From Candidatus Brocadiaceae bacterium (GTDB lineage: Bacteria > Planctomycetota > Brocadiia > SM23-32), in NCBI GenBank assembly GCA_012728835.1, contig JAAYEJ010000031.1, positions 62,001-126,000 of the forward strand: a stretch of 64,000 nucleotides of DNA. Direction: 5' to 3'. Made by a program: the position numbers and the translations under genes. Shown in pieces: positions 29,710-37,612 of this stretch; the first letter of the stretch is position 1, and every line of letters starts with the position of its first letter. The notes beneath the pieces were generated by a model. The model made no database searches. It was not told the origin of the DNA and worked only from the letters and a program-made list of their open reading frames with translations.

Positions 29710-32523
29710 ATGGACTTCGCCGAGATCCTGCGCGGGTTTCGCAGCGATCCCGCCTACCGGGGTCAGATGGTGCACGTGCGCGAGGAGCCGCCGCGCCCGG
29801 CGCGCTTCGCCCAGCGCCGCCGCGGCCTTTCCGATCGGTCGCGGGCCGCCCTGCATGCGCTGGGCATCGAGCGGCTTTACACGCACCAGGCCCGCGCGCT
29901 CGACCTGCTGGACGCTGACCGCGACGTGCTCGTGACGACCGGCACGGCCTCGGGCAAGTCGCTGTGTTACGTCCTGCCCATCCTGGAGATGCTGGCCCGC
30001 GGCGAGGGCGGGGGGGCCTTGCTGCTGTTCCCCACGAAGGCCCTCTGCCAGGACCAGTTCCAGTCGTTCCGGCGCGTGCTGGACGCGGCGGGTCTGACGG
30101 ACGTGCTGGCCGGCGTCTACGACGGCGACACGCCGGCGCACGTGCGGCGCCGCCTGCGCGATCATGCCGCCGTCCTTTTCTCCAATCCCGACATGCTGCA
30201 CAGCGGCATCATGCCGCAGCACGGCCGCTGGGGGCGTTTCCTGGGCGCGCTGCGGTGGCTGGTCGTGGACGAGCTGCACGTCTACAGCGGCATCTTCGGC
30301 GCGAACATGGCGAACGTCCTGCGGCGGTTCGGGCGGCTCTGCCGCCACTATGGGTCGAGCCCGCGGTTCGTCGGCTGCTCGGCCACGATCGGCAACCCGG
30401 GCGAGCTGGCCGAGGTGCTGACGGGCCGGCCCGTGTCCGTGGTGCTGGAGGACGGCAGCCCGCGCGGCCGGCGCACCTACGTCTTCTGGAACCCGCCGCG
30501 CGTGCGGAGCGGGGCGTGGCGGTCGCGGCGGAGCGCCAACGTGGAGGCCCACGAGCTGATGGCGATGCTCGTGCAGCACGGCGTGCCCACGATCACGTTC
30601 TCGAAGGCCAGGATGACGGCCGAGATGATCCACCGCTACGTCTGCGAGACGCTCCGCGTGCACGCGCCGCACCTGGCGGAGCGGGTCTCGCCGTATCGGG
30701 GCGGCTATCTGCCGGAGGAGCGGCGCGAGATCGAGCGGCGGCTCTTCAACGGCGAGCTTCTGGGCGTCAGCAGCACGCGTGCACTGGAGCTGGGCATCGA
30801 CGTCGGCGCGCTGGACGCCTCCATCCTGGTCGGCTATCCCGGCACGCTCGCGTCGTTTTTCCAGCAGGCCGGCCGGGCGGGGCGGCAGGATCGCGACGCC
30901 CTTGTGATCCTGGTGGGGATCGACACGGCCGTCAATCAGTACGTGATGAGCACGCCGGACTACATCTTCGGCCGGCCGGTGGAGGAGGGCGTCGTGGACC
31001 GGGACAACCCGTTCGTCGTCATCGGCCACCTGCGCTGCGCGGCGCACGAACTGCCGCTGCCGGACGCCGGCGCGGACCTGTTCGGTCCGCACGCGCGGCT
31101 GGCCCTGCGGGTGCTGGAGGGCAACCGGAAGGTGCGGCTCGTCGACGGCCTGTGGTACCACGCGGCCTCCGAGACGCCGCAGCACGAGGTCTCGCTGCGG
31201 GACTTCGCCGAGGCGAACGTCGTGATCGAGGACGTCGACACCGGGGCGGTCCTGGGGGAGGTCGACCGGTTCGATGCGCCCCCGATCGTGCATCCGGACG
31301 CCATCTACATGCACCGGGGCGACACCTACCGGGTCCTGCGCCTCGACCTGGACCGGAACATCGCCACCGTGAAGCGCGTGGAGGTGGACTACTACACCCA
31401 GCCCCTCGGCGGCACAGACGTGCACCACGTCGACCACCGCCTGCGCGAGAAGCCCTTCGGCACGGGCACCGCCTGCTGGGGCGAGGTGACGGCCTATTTC
31501 CGCACGTCCATGTACGAGCGCATCCACTTCTACTCGCTCGACGCCGTCTCGCGCCATGCGCTGGACCTGCCGACCTTCGTTCTGGAGACCATGGCCTTCT
31601 GGCTCGTGCCGCCCGAGGGCCTTATGGAGCAGGTGCGGAACGCCGGCCTGGACGCCCACGCGGGGCTGCGCGGCATCGGCTATGCCACGCGCATGCTGCT
31701 GCCGGCGTTCATGACGTGCGACACCCTGGACTTCTCGCACTCGATCGGCAGCGCCAACAGCGAGTGGAACGCCATCTTTGTCTACGAGCGCTATCCGCAC
31801 GGGCTGGGCTTCACCGAGAAGGCGTTCGAACGCCTGCACGAGATCATGCCGGCCGTCCTGGACGCCGTGCGCACGTGCGACTGCGACGACGGCTGTCCGT
31901 GCTGCGTCGGCAAGCCGCTCCGGCAGTACACCACCTGGAACGTCGAGCGCGGCGAGGGCTCCATCCCGAGCAAGGCGGCCGCGCGGATGATCCTGGAGGG
32001 GCTTCTGGGCGACGGCACGCGGCTGCAGATGCCCGCGCGGGGCGCCCTGTCCGACGACGAGGCGGCCGCCTCGTCTCGGCTGGAGCAGGCGCTGGGGCGC
32101 CGGCTGGAGCGCATGCGCGAGCCGGCGGTGTTCCATGCGATTGAGCCGCGCGTGGCGACGCGGTATCCTGACGCCGAGCCGCGCGAGGGACTGGACCGCG
32201 CCGACGCGGCGACCCGCAGGCAGCGGCGCACGGAGTTCCACCGCGACCTGCGCAAGCGCCTGGCGAAGCACCTGGGGCCCGACGGCCTGCCGCCGAACGC
32301 GCCGAAGGCGACCCCGCGCCCCGGGATGATCACGGACCACGGCAACCGGCGGCCCGTCGACTTCCCGGGCCGTCCGCGCGTGCAGAACGAAGCGGCACCG
32401 GAGGGCGCGCAGGCGCCCATCCGCCTGGGCGACTCCCTGGCGGCGCGCGCCCGGAAGCTCACGAGACGGCCCCCGGCCGGGACGCCCGACGCCGCCGCTC
32501 CCTCTGAGGATGAACAGGCATAG
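29710..32523 (+). CDS. mrfA: MrfA/YprA-type DEAD/DEAH-box helicase, copy 1 (extended C-terminus)
   Basis: A 937-residue superfamily 2 helicase: ATP-driven DNA unwinding in the cytosol, probably feeding the adjacent nuclease during DNA repair. Walker A is 'TGTASGKS' (Lys83), the Walker B box is 'VVDELH' at 185-190, motif III is 'CSATIGNP' and motif VI is 'QQAGRAGR'. A DUF1998-type zinc module has cysteines at 723, 725, 729, 731 and 732 ('CDCDDGCPCC'). About 150 basic, Pro-rich residues after the usual end are not seen in the second copy. The gene lies 5 bases after mrfB and overlaps the next helicase by 14 bases. Confidence 0.93.
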   Translation: MDFAEILRGFRSDPAYRGQMVHVREEPPRPARFAQRRRGLSDRSRAALHALGIERLYTHQARALDLLDADRDVLVTTGTASGKSLCYVLPILEMLARGEGGGALLLFPTKALCQDQFQSFRRVLDAAGLTDVLAGVYDGDTPAHVRRRLRDHAAVLFSNPDMLHSGIMPQHGRWGRFLGALRWLVVDELHVYSGIFGANMANVLRRFGRLCRHYGSSPRFVGCSATIGNPGELAEVLTGRPVSVVLEDGSPRGRRTYVFWNPPRVRSGAWRSRRSANVEAHELMAMLVQHGVPTITFSKARMTAEMIHRYVCETLRVHAPHLAERVSPYRGGYLPEERREIERRLFNGELLGVSSTRALELGIDVGALDASILVGYPGTLASFFQQAGRAGRQDRDALVILVGIDTAVNQYVMSTPDYIFGRPVEEGVVDRDNPFVVIGHLRCAAHELPLPDAGADLFGPHARLALRVLEGNRKVRLVDGLWYHAASETPQHEVSLRDFAEANVVIEDVDTGAVLGEVDRFDAPPIVHPDAIYMHRGDTYRVLRLDLDRNIATVKRVEVDYYTQPLGGTDVHHVDHRLREKPFGTGTACWGEVTAYFRTSMYERIHFYSLDAVSRHALDLPTFVLETMAFWLVPPEGLMEQVRNAGLDAHAGLRGIGYATRMLLPAFMTCDTLDFSHSIGSANSEWNAIFVYERYPHGLGFTEKAFERLHEIMPAVLDAVRTCDCDDGCPCCVGKPLRQYTTWNVERGEGSIPSKAAARMILEGLLGDGTRLQMPARGALSDDEAAASSRLEQALGRRLERMREPAVFHAIEPRVATRYPDAEPREGLDRADAATRRQRRTEFHRDLRKRLAKHLGPDGLPPNAPKATPRPGMITDHGNRRPVDFPGRPRVQNEAAPEGAQAPIRLGDSLAARARKLTRRPPAGTPDAAAPSEDEQA

Positions 32524-34873
32524 CGTGGACGCCGACACCTTCATACAGCGCCTGCCCAAGCAGCGGTTCTACTCGAACCAGATCGTGTCCGTCCACGAGG
32601 TGCCCGCCCGGCCGGCCGTGTTCGCCGCCCTGGGCGACGGCATGCATCACGCCGTGGAGCATGCCCTGCGCAAGCAGGGCATCGAGCAGCTCTACAGCCA
32701 CCAGGCCCAGGCCATCGAGCACGTGCGGTCCGGGGGCAACGTAGTCATCGTCACGGGCACGGCCAGCGGGAAGACCCTCTGCTACAACGTGCCCGTGGTC
32801 GAAGCCCTCATCGACGACAGCCTGGCGACGATGCTGTACGTCTATCCGACCAAGGCGCTGGCCCAGGACCAGTTGCGCGCCATCGGCCGGTTCGAGATGC
32901 CGGAGCGCGACGTGCGCTTCCTGGCCGGCACCTACGACGGCGACACGCCCCAGAACCTGCGCCGCCGCCTGCGCGACGGCGGCAACGTGATCCTGACCAA
33001 CCCCGACATGCTGCACCAGGGCATCCTGCCGCAGCACGCGCGCTGGAACCGGTTCTTCACGCACCTGAAGTACGTCGTCATCGACGAAGTGCACGCTTAC
33101 CGCGGCGTCTTCGGCTCGCACGTGGCCGATGTCCTGCGCAGGCTTCAGCGCATCTGCCGCCATTACGGTTCCGCCCCGCAGTACATCTGCTGCTCGGCCA
33201 CGATCGCCAACCCGCGAGAGCACGCCGAGCGGATCACGGGGCAGTCGATGGAGCTGGTGACGGAGGACGGCTCGCCGCGCGGCCGGAAGGTGTTCGTGCT
33301 GTGGAACCCGCCGCCGCTGGAGACGGCCGCCCGCGGCCGCCCCGACGACTGGCGCATCGGCGGCGACCGGCGCAGCCCCACCTGGGAGGCCGTGCACCTG
33401 ATGGCCGCGCTCGTGCGCACGGGGATCCAGACCATCGCCTTCACGCGCACGCGCCTGGCGGCCGAACTCATCTTCAAGAACGTGCGCGACCTGCTGCGGC
33501 CTGTGAGCCGCCGACTCGCCGAATCGGTCCATGCCTATCGTGGCGGCTACCTGCCCGAGGAACGGCGCGAGATCGAGCGCCGTCTGGTCAACAAGGAAAT
33601 CCTCGGCGTCTCCAGCACGAATGCGCTCGAACTGGGCATCGACATCGGCAGCCTGGACGCGTGCATCCTCGTCGGCTACCCGGGCACCGTCGCCAGCCTG
33701 TGGCAGCAGGCGGGCCGTGCGGGGCGCGGGCAGGAGGATTCGCTGGTGTTCCTGGTCGCGCAGAATTCGCCCATGGACCAGTACCTGATGGCCGAGAGCG
33801 GCTACATCTTCGCGCAGAACCCGGAGCAGGCCGTTGTGGACCCCGACAACCCCCACGTGGCCGTCGGGCACGTGCGCTGCGCCGCGCACGAGCTGCCCCT
33901 GCGCGACGACGAGGCCGAGGCGTTCGGCCCGTACGGCCCCGTGATGCTCGACCTGCTCGCCGAGGACGAGTCGGTGCGGCATATCGACGGGCGCTGGTAC
34001 TGGGCGCGCTCGGAGTACCCGGCCGCCGAGGTGAACCTGCGCAACATCGCCGGGCCCGTCTATACCATCCAGGACGAGGCCGCCGGCGAGCGCGTGATCG
34101 GCACGATGGACGAGATCAGCGCGCTTGCGCAGTTGCACGACCACGCCGTCTACATCCACGGCGCCGAGACCTACTTCGTGAACAAGCTGGACCTGGACCA
34201 GAAGATCGCCTTCGTCGCCCGCCGCGACCTGGACTACTACACGCAGTCGATCCAGAACTCGCAGATCCGCATCGACGAGACCGAACAGCAGGACGACTGG
34301 CGCGGCGGGCTGGTCGGGTTCGGCGACGTGACCGTCACGACGACCATCCCCATGTTCAAGAAGATCCGCTTCCACTCGCGGGACAGCCTGGGGTTCGAGA
34401 AGCTCGAACTGCCCCCGCAGGAACTCGAGACCGTGGCCATGTGGTTCAGCCCGCCGAAGGCCCTCGCCGCCGGCATGCAGGAGCAGGGCCTCGTTGTGAG
34501 CGAGGCGCTGATCGGCCTGGCCAACGTGCTGGTCGAGGTGGCCCCGTTCTTCGTCATGTGCGACACGCAGGACATGGGCACCGTCGTGGACTCGCGCTGC
34601 CTGGGCCGCGACGCGCTCTTCCTGCACGACCGCTATCCGGGGGGCATGGGCTACGCGCGCCGCTGCCTGGCTCGCATCGAGCAGCTCATGCAGATGGCCT
34701 ACGGCGTCGTGCGCGAGTGCGGCTGCGAGGACGGCTGCCCGTCGTGCGTCGGCTCCGCCGTGCCCGCCTTCGCCATGACGGACCTGGACAGCGCCGTGCG
34801 CGGCCGCATCCCCAGCAAGGCGGGGGCGCTCCACCTCCTGAACGCCCTCCTGACCGCATCGCCGGAGGCCTGA
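32510..34873 (+). CDS. mrfA: MrfA/YprA-type DEAD/DEAH-box helicase, copy 2
   Basis: A 787-residue paralogue of the preceding gene with near-canonical family length. Walker A 'TGTASGKT', box II 'VIDEVH', motif III 'CSATIANP' and motif VI 'QQAGRAGR' are all intact. The four-Cys zinc site is 'CGCEDGCPSC' from Cys737. Long matching stretches such as 'YRGGYLPEERREIERRL' show that the two copies arose by tandem duplication, but they differ across their length, so the event is old. ATG 32510 overlaps the upstream gene by 14 bases (GAGG touches it); GTG 32525 is the alternative. It ends at a bidirectional hairpin. Confidence 0.93.
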   Translation: MNRHSVDADTFIQRLPKQRFYSNQIVSVHEVPARPAVFAALGDGMHHAVEHALRKQGIEQLYSHQAQAIEHVRSGGNVVIVTGTASGKTLCYNVPVVEALIDDSLATMLYVYPTKALAQDQLRAIGRFEMPERDVRFLAGTYDGDTPQNLRRRLRDGGNVILTNPDMLHQGILPQHARWNRFFTHLKYVVIDEVHAYRGVFGSHVADVLRRLQRICRHYGSAPQYICCSATIANPREHAERITGQSMELVTEDGSPRGRKVFVLWNPPPLETAARGRPDDWRIGGDRRSPTWEAVHLMAALVRTGIQTIAFTRTRLAAELIFKNVRDLLRPVSRRLAESVHAYRGGYLPEERREIERRLVNKEILGVSSTNALELGIDIGSLDACILVGYPGTVASLWQQAGRAGRGQEDSLVFLVAQNSPMDQYLMAESGYIFAQNPEQAVVDPDNPHVAVGHVRCAAHELPLRDDEAEAFGPYGPVMLDLLAEDESVRHIDGRWYWARSEYPAAEVNLRNIAGPVYTIQDEAAGERVIGTMDEISALAQLHDHAVYIHGAETYFVNKLDLDQKIAFVARRDLDYYTQSIQNSQIRIDETEQQDDWRGGLVGFGDVTVTTTIPMFKKIRFHSRDSLGFEKLELPPQELETVAMWFSPPKALAAGMQEQGLVVSEALIGLANVLVEVAPFFVMCDTQDMGTVVDSRCLGRDALFLHDRYPGGMGYARRCLARIEQLMQMAYGVVRECGCEDGCPSCVGSAVPAFAMTDLDSAVRGRIPSKAGALHLLNALLTASPEA

Positions 34874-34888
34874 CGGCCCGAGGGCCGT
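34873..34888. terminator. Hairpin between convergent genes
   Basis: ACGGCC/GGCCGT stem with a CGAG tetraloop, at the junction of the helicase operon and the convergent UroD-like gene. It could work in both directions; no U-run is visible. Confidence 0.45.
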
Positions 34889-34897
34889 GCCCGTCCG

Positions 34898-36046
34898 TCA
34901 GTACTGCCCGTATTCCCGGCACGTCTCGACCATGGCGCGCATGTTCTCCTCGGGCGTGTCGCGTCCGAGCTGGTCGCCGGTCGACAGGATGTAACCGCCT
35001 CCTTCCGCCGCCGCGTCAATGCAGCGCCGGACCGTTGCGCGCACGTCGTCCGCAGACCCTCTGAGCATCAGGCCCGTCGTGGACAGGTTGCCCTTCAGAA
35101 CGATCTTGTCGCCGTAGAGCCGCTTCATCTCGGCCAGGTCGCAGTCGCCCATCGGCGGCTCCTCCAACGGGTCGATGACGGTCAGGTCCGTCTCCTCGGC
35201 CATGATCTTCACGAGCGCCGCCTCGGGGCCGCAACTGTGCACGTGGGTGGGGATGCCCACGGACGTGGCCAGCTCAATGGCGCGCTTCACGGCCGGCAGG
35301 GCGAGCTGGCGGAAGATCCCGACCGTCTGGAACACGAGCGTGCCCGAGCCGCCGCACAGGAAGAAGTCCGGCTTGACCGGGAACTCCATCAGGCGGCGGA
35401 ACTTCTCCTCGACCGCGTCGATGCGTTGCTGCGCCCACTCCTCGTGCTTGTCGGGGTTGTCGTAGTAGTTGTAGATCGCCTCCGGGTTGCCCAGCGCGAG
35501 CGTGCCGGCCAGCCCGATGCCGACGATGCCGCGGTCGCCGAGCAGTTCCTTGATGCGGCCCACGACGTCGGGGCCGACCATGTCCGGCTTGACTCCTTCC
35601 ACGGGTTCGTAGCGCTCGGGCTCCGGGGGGAATCCCAGCTTCTCGAGCGGAATCCGATACCCGGGCGAGTCGGCCACGCGGAAGACATCCGCCGTGGGCT
35701 GCCATACCCGCTTGCCGTCTTCGAGCCGCGAGAGTTGCGTGACGATTCGCGACTCATCACGCGCGATGATGAAGCGCTCCCAGCCGAACGCCTCCGGCTG
35801 GCGGTCGCCGAACAGGTCGATGTAGTAGGCCTCGAAGAAGGCGTCCACGTCGTAGTGGTTGGCGCAGTCGATGTAGGCCCGCCACAGCGGGGGGTCGTTG
35901 TAGAGGTAGATGTCCCAGAACGGCTTGCCGGTCAGCCGGCAGGGCAGCATGTTCGAAAAGTCCGGTGATACCGGCACGCAGTCCGGCACACCGCCGGACA
36001 GCACGGTCAAGAGGCGCTCGCGCGGCGTCATGGAGGCCATGGTCAT
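34898..36046 (-). CDS. Uroporphyrinogen-decarboxylase-like (corrinoid methyltransferase-type) protein
   Basis: A 382-residue TIM-barrel protein of the UroD superfamily. The segment 'THVHSCG' (His268, Cys272) resembles the zinc-binding HxC motif of MtaA/MtbA-type methylcobamide:thiol methyltransferases rather than the substrate Asp/Tyr set of true HemE. 'FFLCGGSGTLVFQTVGIFRQL' and 'LKGNLSTTGLMLRGSADDV' are common in the environmental UroD-like group. It probably moves methyl groups in one-carbon metabolism; no corrinoid protein is adjacent, so the substrate is open. A good promoter lies at 36092-36120. It converges with the helicase operon. Confidence 0.85.
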   Translation of the reverse strand: MTMASMTPRERLLTVLSGGVPDCVPVSPDFSNMLPCRLTGKPFWDIYLYNDPPLWRAYIDCANHYDVDAFFEAYYIDLFGDRQPEAFGWERFIIARDESRIVTQLSRLEDGKRVWQPTADVFRVADSPGYRIPLEKLGFPPEPERYEPVEGVKPDMVGPDVVGRIKELLGDRGIVGIGLAGTLALGNPEAIYNYYDNPDKHEEWAQQRIDAVEEKFRRLMEFPVKPDFFLCGGSGTLVFQTVGIFRQLALPAVKRAIELATSVGIPTHVHSCGPEAALVKIMAEETDLTVIDPLEEPPMGDCDLAEMKRLYGDKIVLKGNLSTTGLMLRGSADDVRATVRRCIDAAAEGGGYILSTGDQLGRDTPEENMRAMVETCREYGQY

Positions 36047-36091
36047 CTCGCTCCGAGTTGTGCGGCGGGACGTTCACTGACGTGGCGCGGC

Positions 36092-36120
36092 ATTCTACGG
36101 GGGCCGACAGGCGCTTTCAA
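36092..36120 (-). promoter_or_regulatory. Sigma70-like promoter for the UroD-like gene
   Basis: On the minus strand: TTGAAA, 17 bp, TAGAAT, about 45 bases upstream of the start. Confidence 0.65.
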
Positions 36121-36131
36121 CGGCGGGCGGG

Positions 36132-36157
36132 CACGGACACATGCACGGACGGACACG
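36132..36157 (+). repeat. CACGGAC-type short repeats
   Basis: Three CACGGAC/ACGGACA units within 26 bases of a divergent intergenic region; the same unit as at 4251, 27776 and 60101. No palindromic element accompanies it here. Confidence 0.65.
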
Positions 36158-36222
36158 CCCGGCTGTGGGGCCACGCCCTGCGGAGCGCCTTCAGGGTGGT
36201 GCATGCCGCGTGGCCTCCCGGC

Positions 36223-36251
36223 TTGACGCCCAGCCGCCGGCGGGGCACAAT
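36223..36251 (+). promoter_or_regulatory. Sigma70-like promoter for the M20 amidohydrolase
   Basis: TTGACG, 17 bp, CACAAT, 36 bases upstream of the ATG at 36287. Confidence 0.6.
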
Positions 36252-36286
36252 GGCGTCCGAATCGTACCGACAACGGGAGGTCGCGG

Positions 36287-37612
36287 ATGACGGGCACGCG
36301 GAAGAAGGAACTCGTACGCAAGGCTGTGAAGGCCGACGCGGCCGGCGCGAGGAAGCTGGCGGGCCGCATCTGGGAACTGGCGGAGCCGCCGTTGCAGGAG
36401 TTCGAATCCTCGCAGCTCCTGGCTGACTTCCTTGGGGAACGCGGCTTTGACGTCGAGTTCCCCTTCGCCTGCCTGCCGACGGCATTCCGGGCGACGGCCG
36501 GGCGGGGCGGGCCCGCCATCGGCATGCTGGGAGAGTACGACGCGCTGCCCGACTGCGGCCTGAAGGCGGGCACCTACGGCCACGGGTGCGGACATAACCT
36601 GCTCGGCGTCGGTGGGGCGCTGGGGGCGCTGGCGGCGGCGCGCGTGTTGGCCGCCGAGGAGCGCGCGGGCCGGGTCGTCTTCTGGGGCTGTCCGGCCGAG
36701 GAGGAGTTGACGGGCAAGGTCTACATGGCGCGGGAGGGCGCCTTCCGCGAGCTGGACGCGTGCCTGGCCTGGCATCCCGGCACGCACACGTCCGCATCGC
36801 CGATGGGCGGGGCGGCCATGGACTCGCTGGTCTACGAGTTCTTCGGCCGGACGGCGCACGCCGCAGTGGCCGAGGGGGGCCGCAGCGCGCTGGACGCCGT
36901 GATGCTCATGGACGTGGCGGCCAACTACCTGCGCGAGCACATCCCCGACAACGTGCGCGTCCACTGCGTCGTGCGCGAGGGCGGCGGGGCGCCCAACGTG
37001 GTCCCCGCGCATGCGCGCATCTGGTACTACGTGCGCGGCAAGGACAGGAAGCAGGTCGATGAGATCGTCCCGCGCCTCACGCTGTGTGCGAGGGGGGCCG
37101 CCACCGCGACGGAGACGCGCATGAAGGTGCGCCGCCTTGCGGGCGTCTATGACCGGCTGCCGAACGCGCCCCTGGCGTCGCTGGTGCAGGAGAACCTGGA
37201 GCTGTTCGGCGCGCCGCGGGCGACCAGGGCGGACCGGGACCGGATCAAGGACCGGCTGCCGCAGGTCGAGTTCGAGTCCGGCGTCCGCAAGGAGATGCCC
37301 GAGACGCCTTCGAAGGGCAGCACGGACGACTGCAACGTGTCGTGGCTGACGCCGCTGGGCGCCTTCCGGATGGCCTGCGTGGCAAAGGGCACACGCGGGC
37401 ACCACCGCGACTACACGTTCCAGACGAACCTTCCGTTCGCCTACCGCGGCATGCAGCGCACGGCCGAGGTGATGGCCGGCACGGCCTGGGACCTGGCCAC
37501 ACGGCCGGCTGTGCTCGGGGAGGTTCGCGCCGAGTTCGAGAAGGCCACGAAGGGCTTCACCTACGACCCGCTGGTGCCGAAGCGCCAGCGGCCGCCGATC
37601 AAGGACGTGTGA
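36287..37612 (+). CDS. M20-family amidohydrolase (AbgB-like)
   Basis: A 441-residue zinc-dependent amidohydrolase resembling the p-aminobenzoyl-glutamate hydrolase subunit AbgB. Metal-site motifs are 'GMLGEYDALPDCG', 'YGHGCGHNLLGVG' and 'CPAEEELTGKVYM', followed by the dimerisation domain ('FFGRTAHAAVAEGGRSALDAV') and 'APNVVPAHARI'. It cleaves an amide bond in an acyl-amino-acid or peptide-like substrate in the cytosol; the exact substrate is unknown. ATG 36287 follows GGGAGG. Its 3' end overlaps the end of the convergent acyl-ligase gene by 14 bases. Confidence 0.88.
   Translation: MTGTRKKELVRKAVKADAAGARKLAGRIWELAEPPLQEFESSQLLADFLGERGFDVEFPFACLPTAFRATAGRGGPAIGMLGEYDALPDCGLKAGTYGHGCGHNLLGVGGALGALAAARVLAAEERAGRVVFWGCPAEEELTGKVYMAREGAFRELDACLAWHPGTHTSASPMGGAAMDSLVYEFFGRTAHAAVAEGGRSALDAVMLMDVAANYLREHIPDNVRVHCVVREGGGAPNVVPAHARIWYYVRGKDRKQVDEIVPRLTLCARGAATATETRMKVRRLAGVYDRLPNAPLASLVQENLELFGAPRATRADRDRIKDRLPQVEFESGVRKEMPETPSKGSTDDCNVSWLTPLGAFRMACVAKGTRGHHRDYTFQTNLPFAYRGMQRTAEVMAGTAWDLATRPAVLGEVRAEFEKATKGFTYDPLVPKRQRPPIKDV

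Noticed and set aside
29581-34834. Very long open frames on the minus strand opposite the two helicase genes (about 990 and 790 codons).
   Set aside because: They mirror the codon structure of the plus-strand helicases. The translations are rich in Arg, Ala, His and Val with no recognisable domain, as expected for antisense frames in GC-rich DNA.
34898-36046. HemE (true uroporphyrinogen decarboxylase).
   Set aside because: The N-terminal substrate-binding motif of HemE is absent, and a HxxSC zinc-type motif as in methylcobamide methyltransferases is present. No haem genes are nearby.
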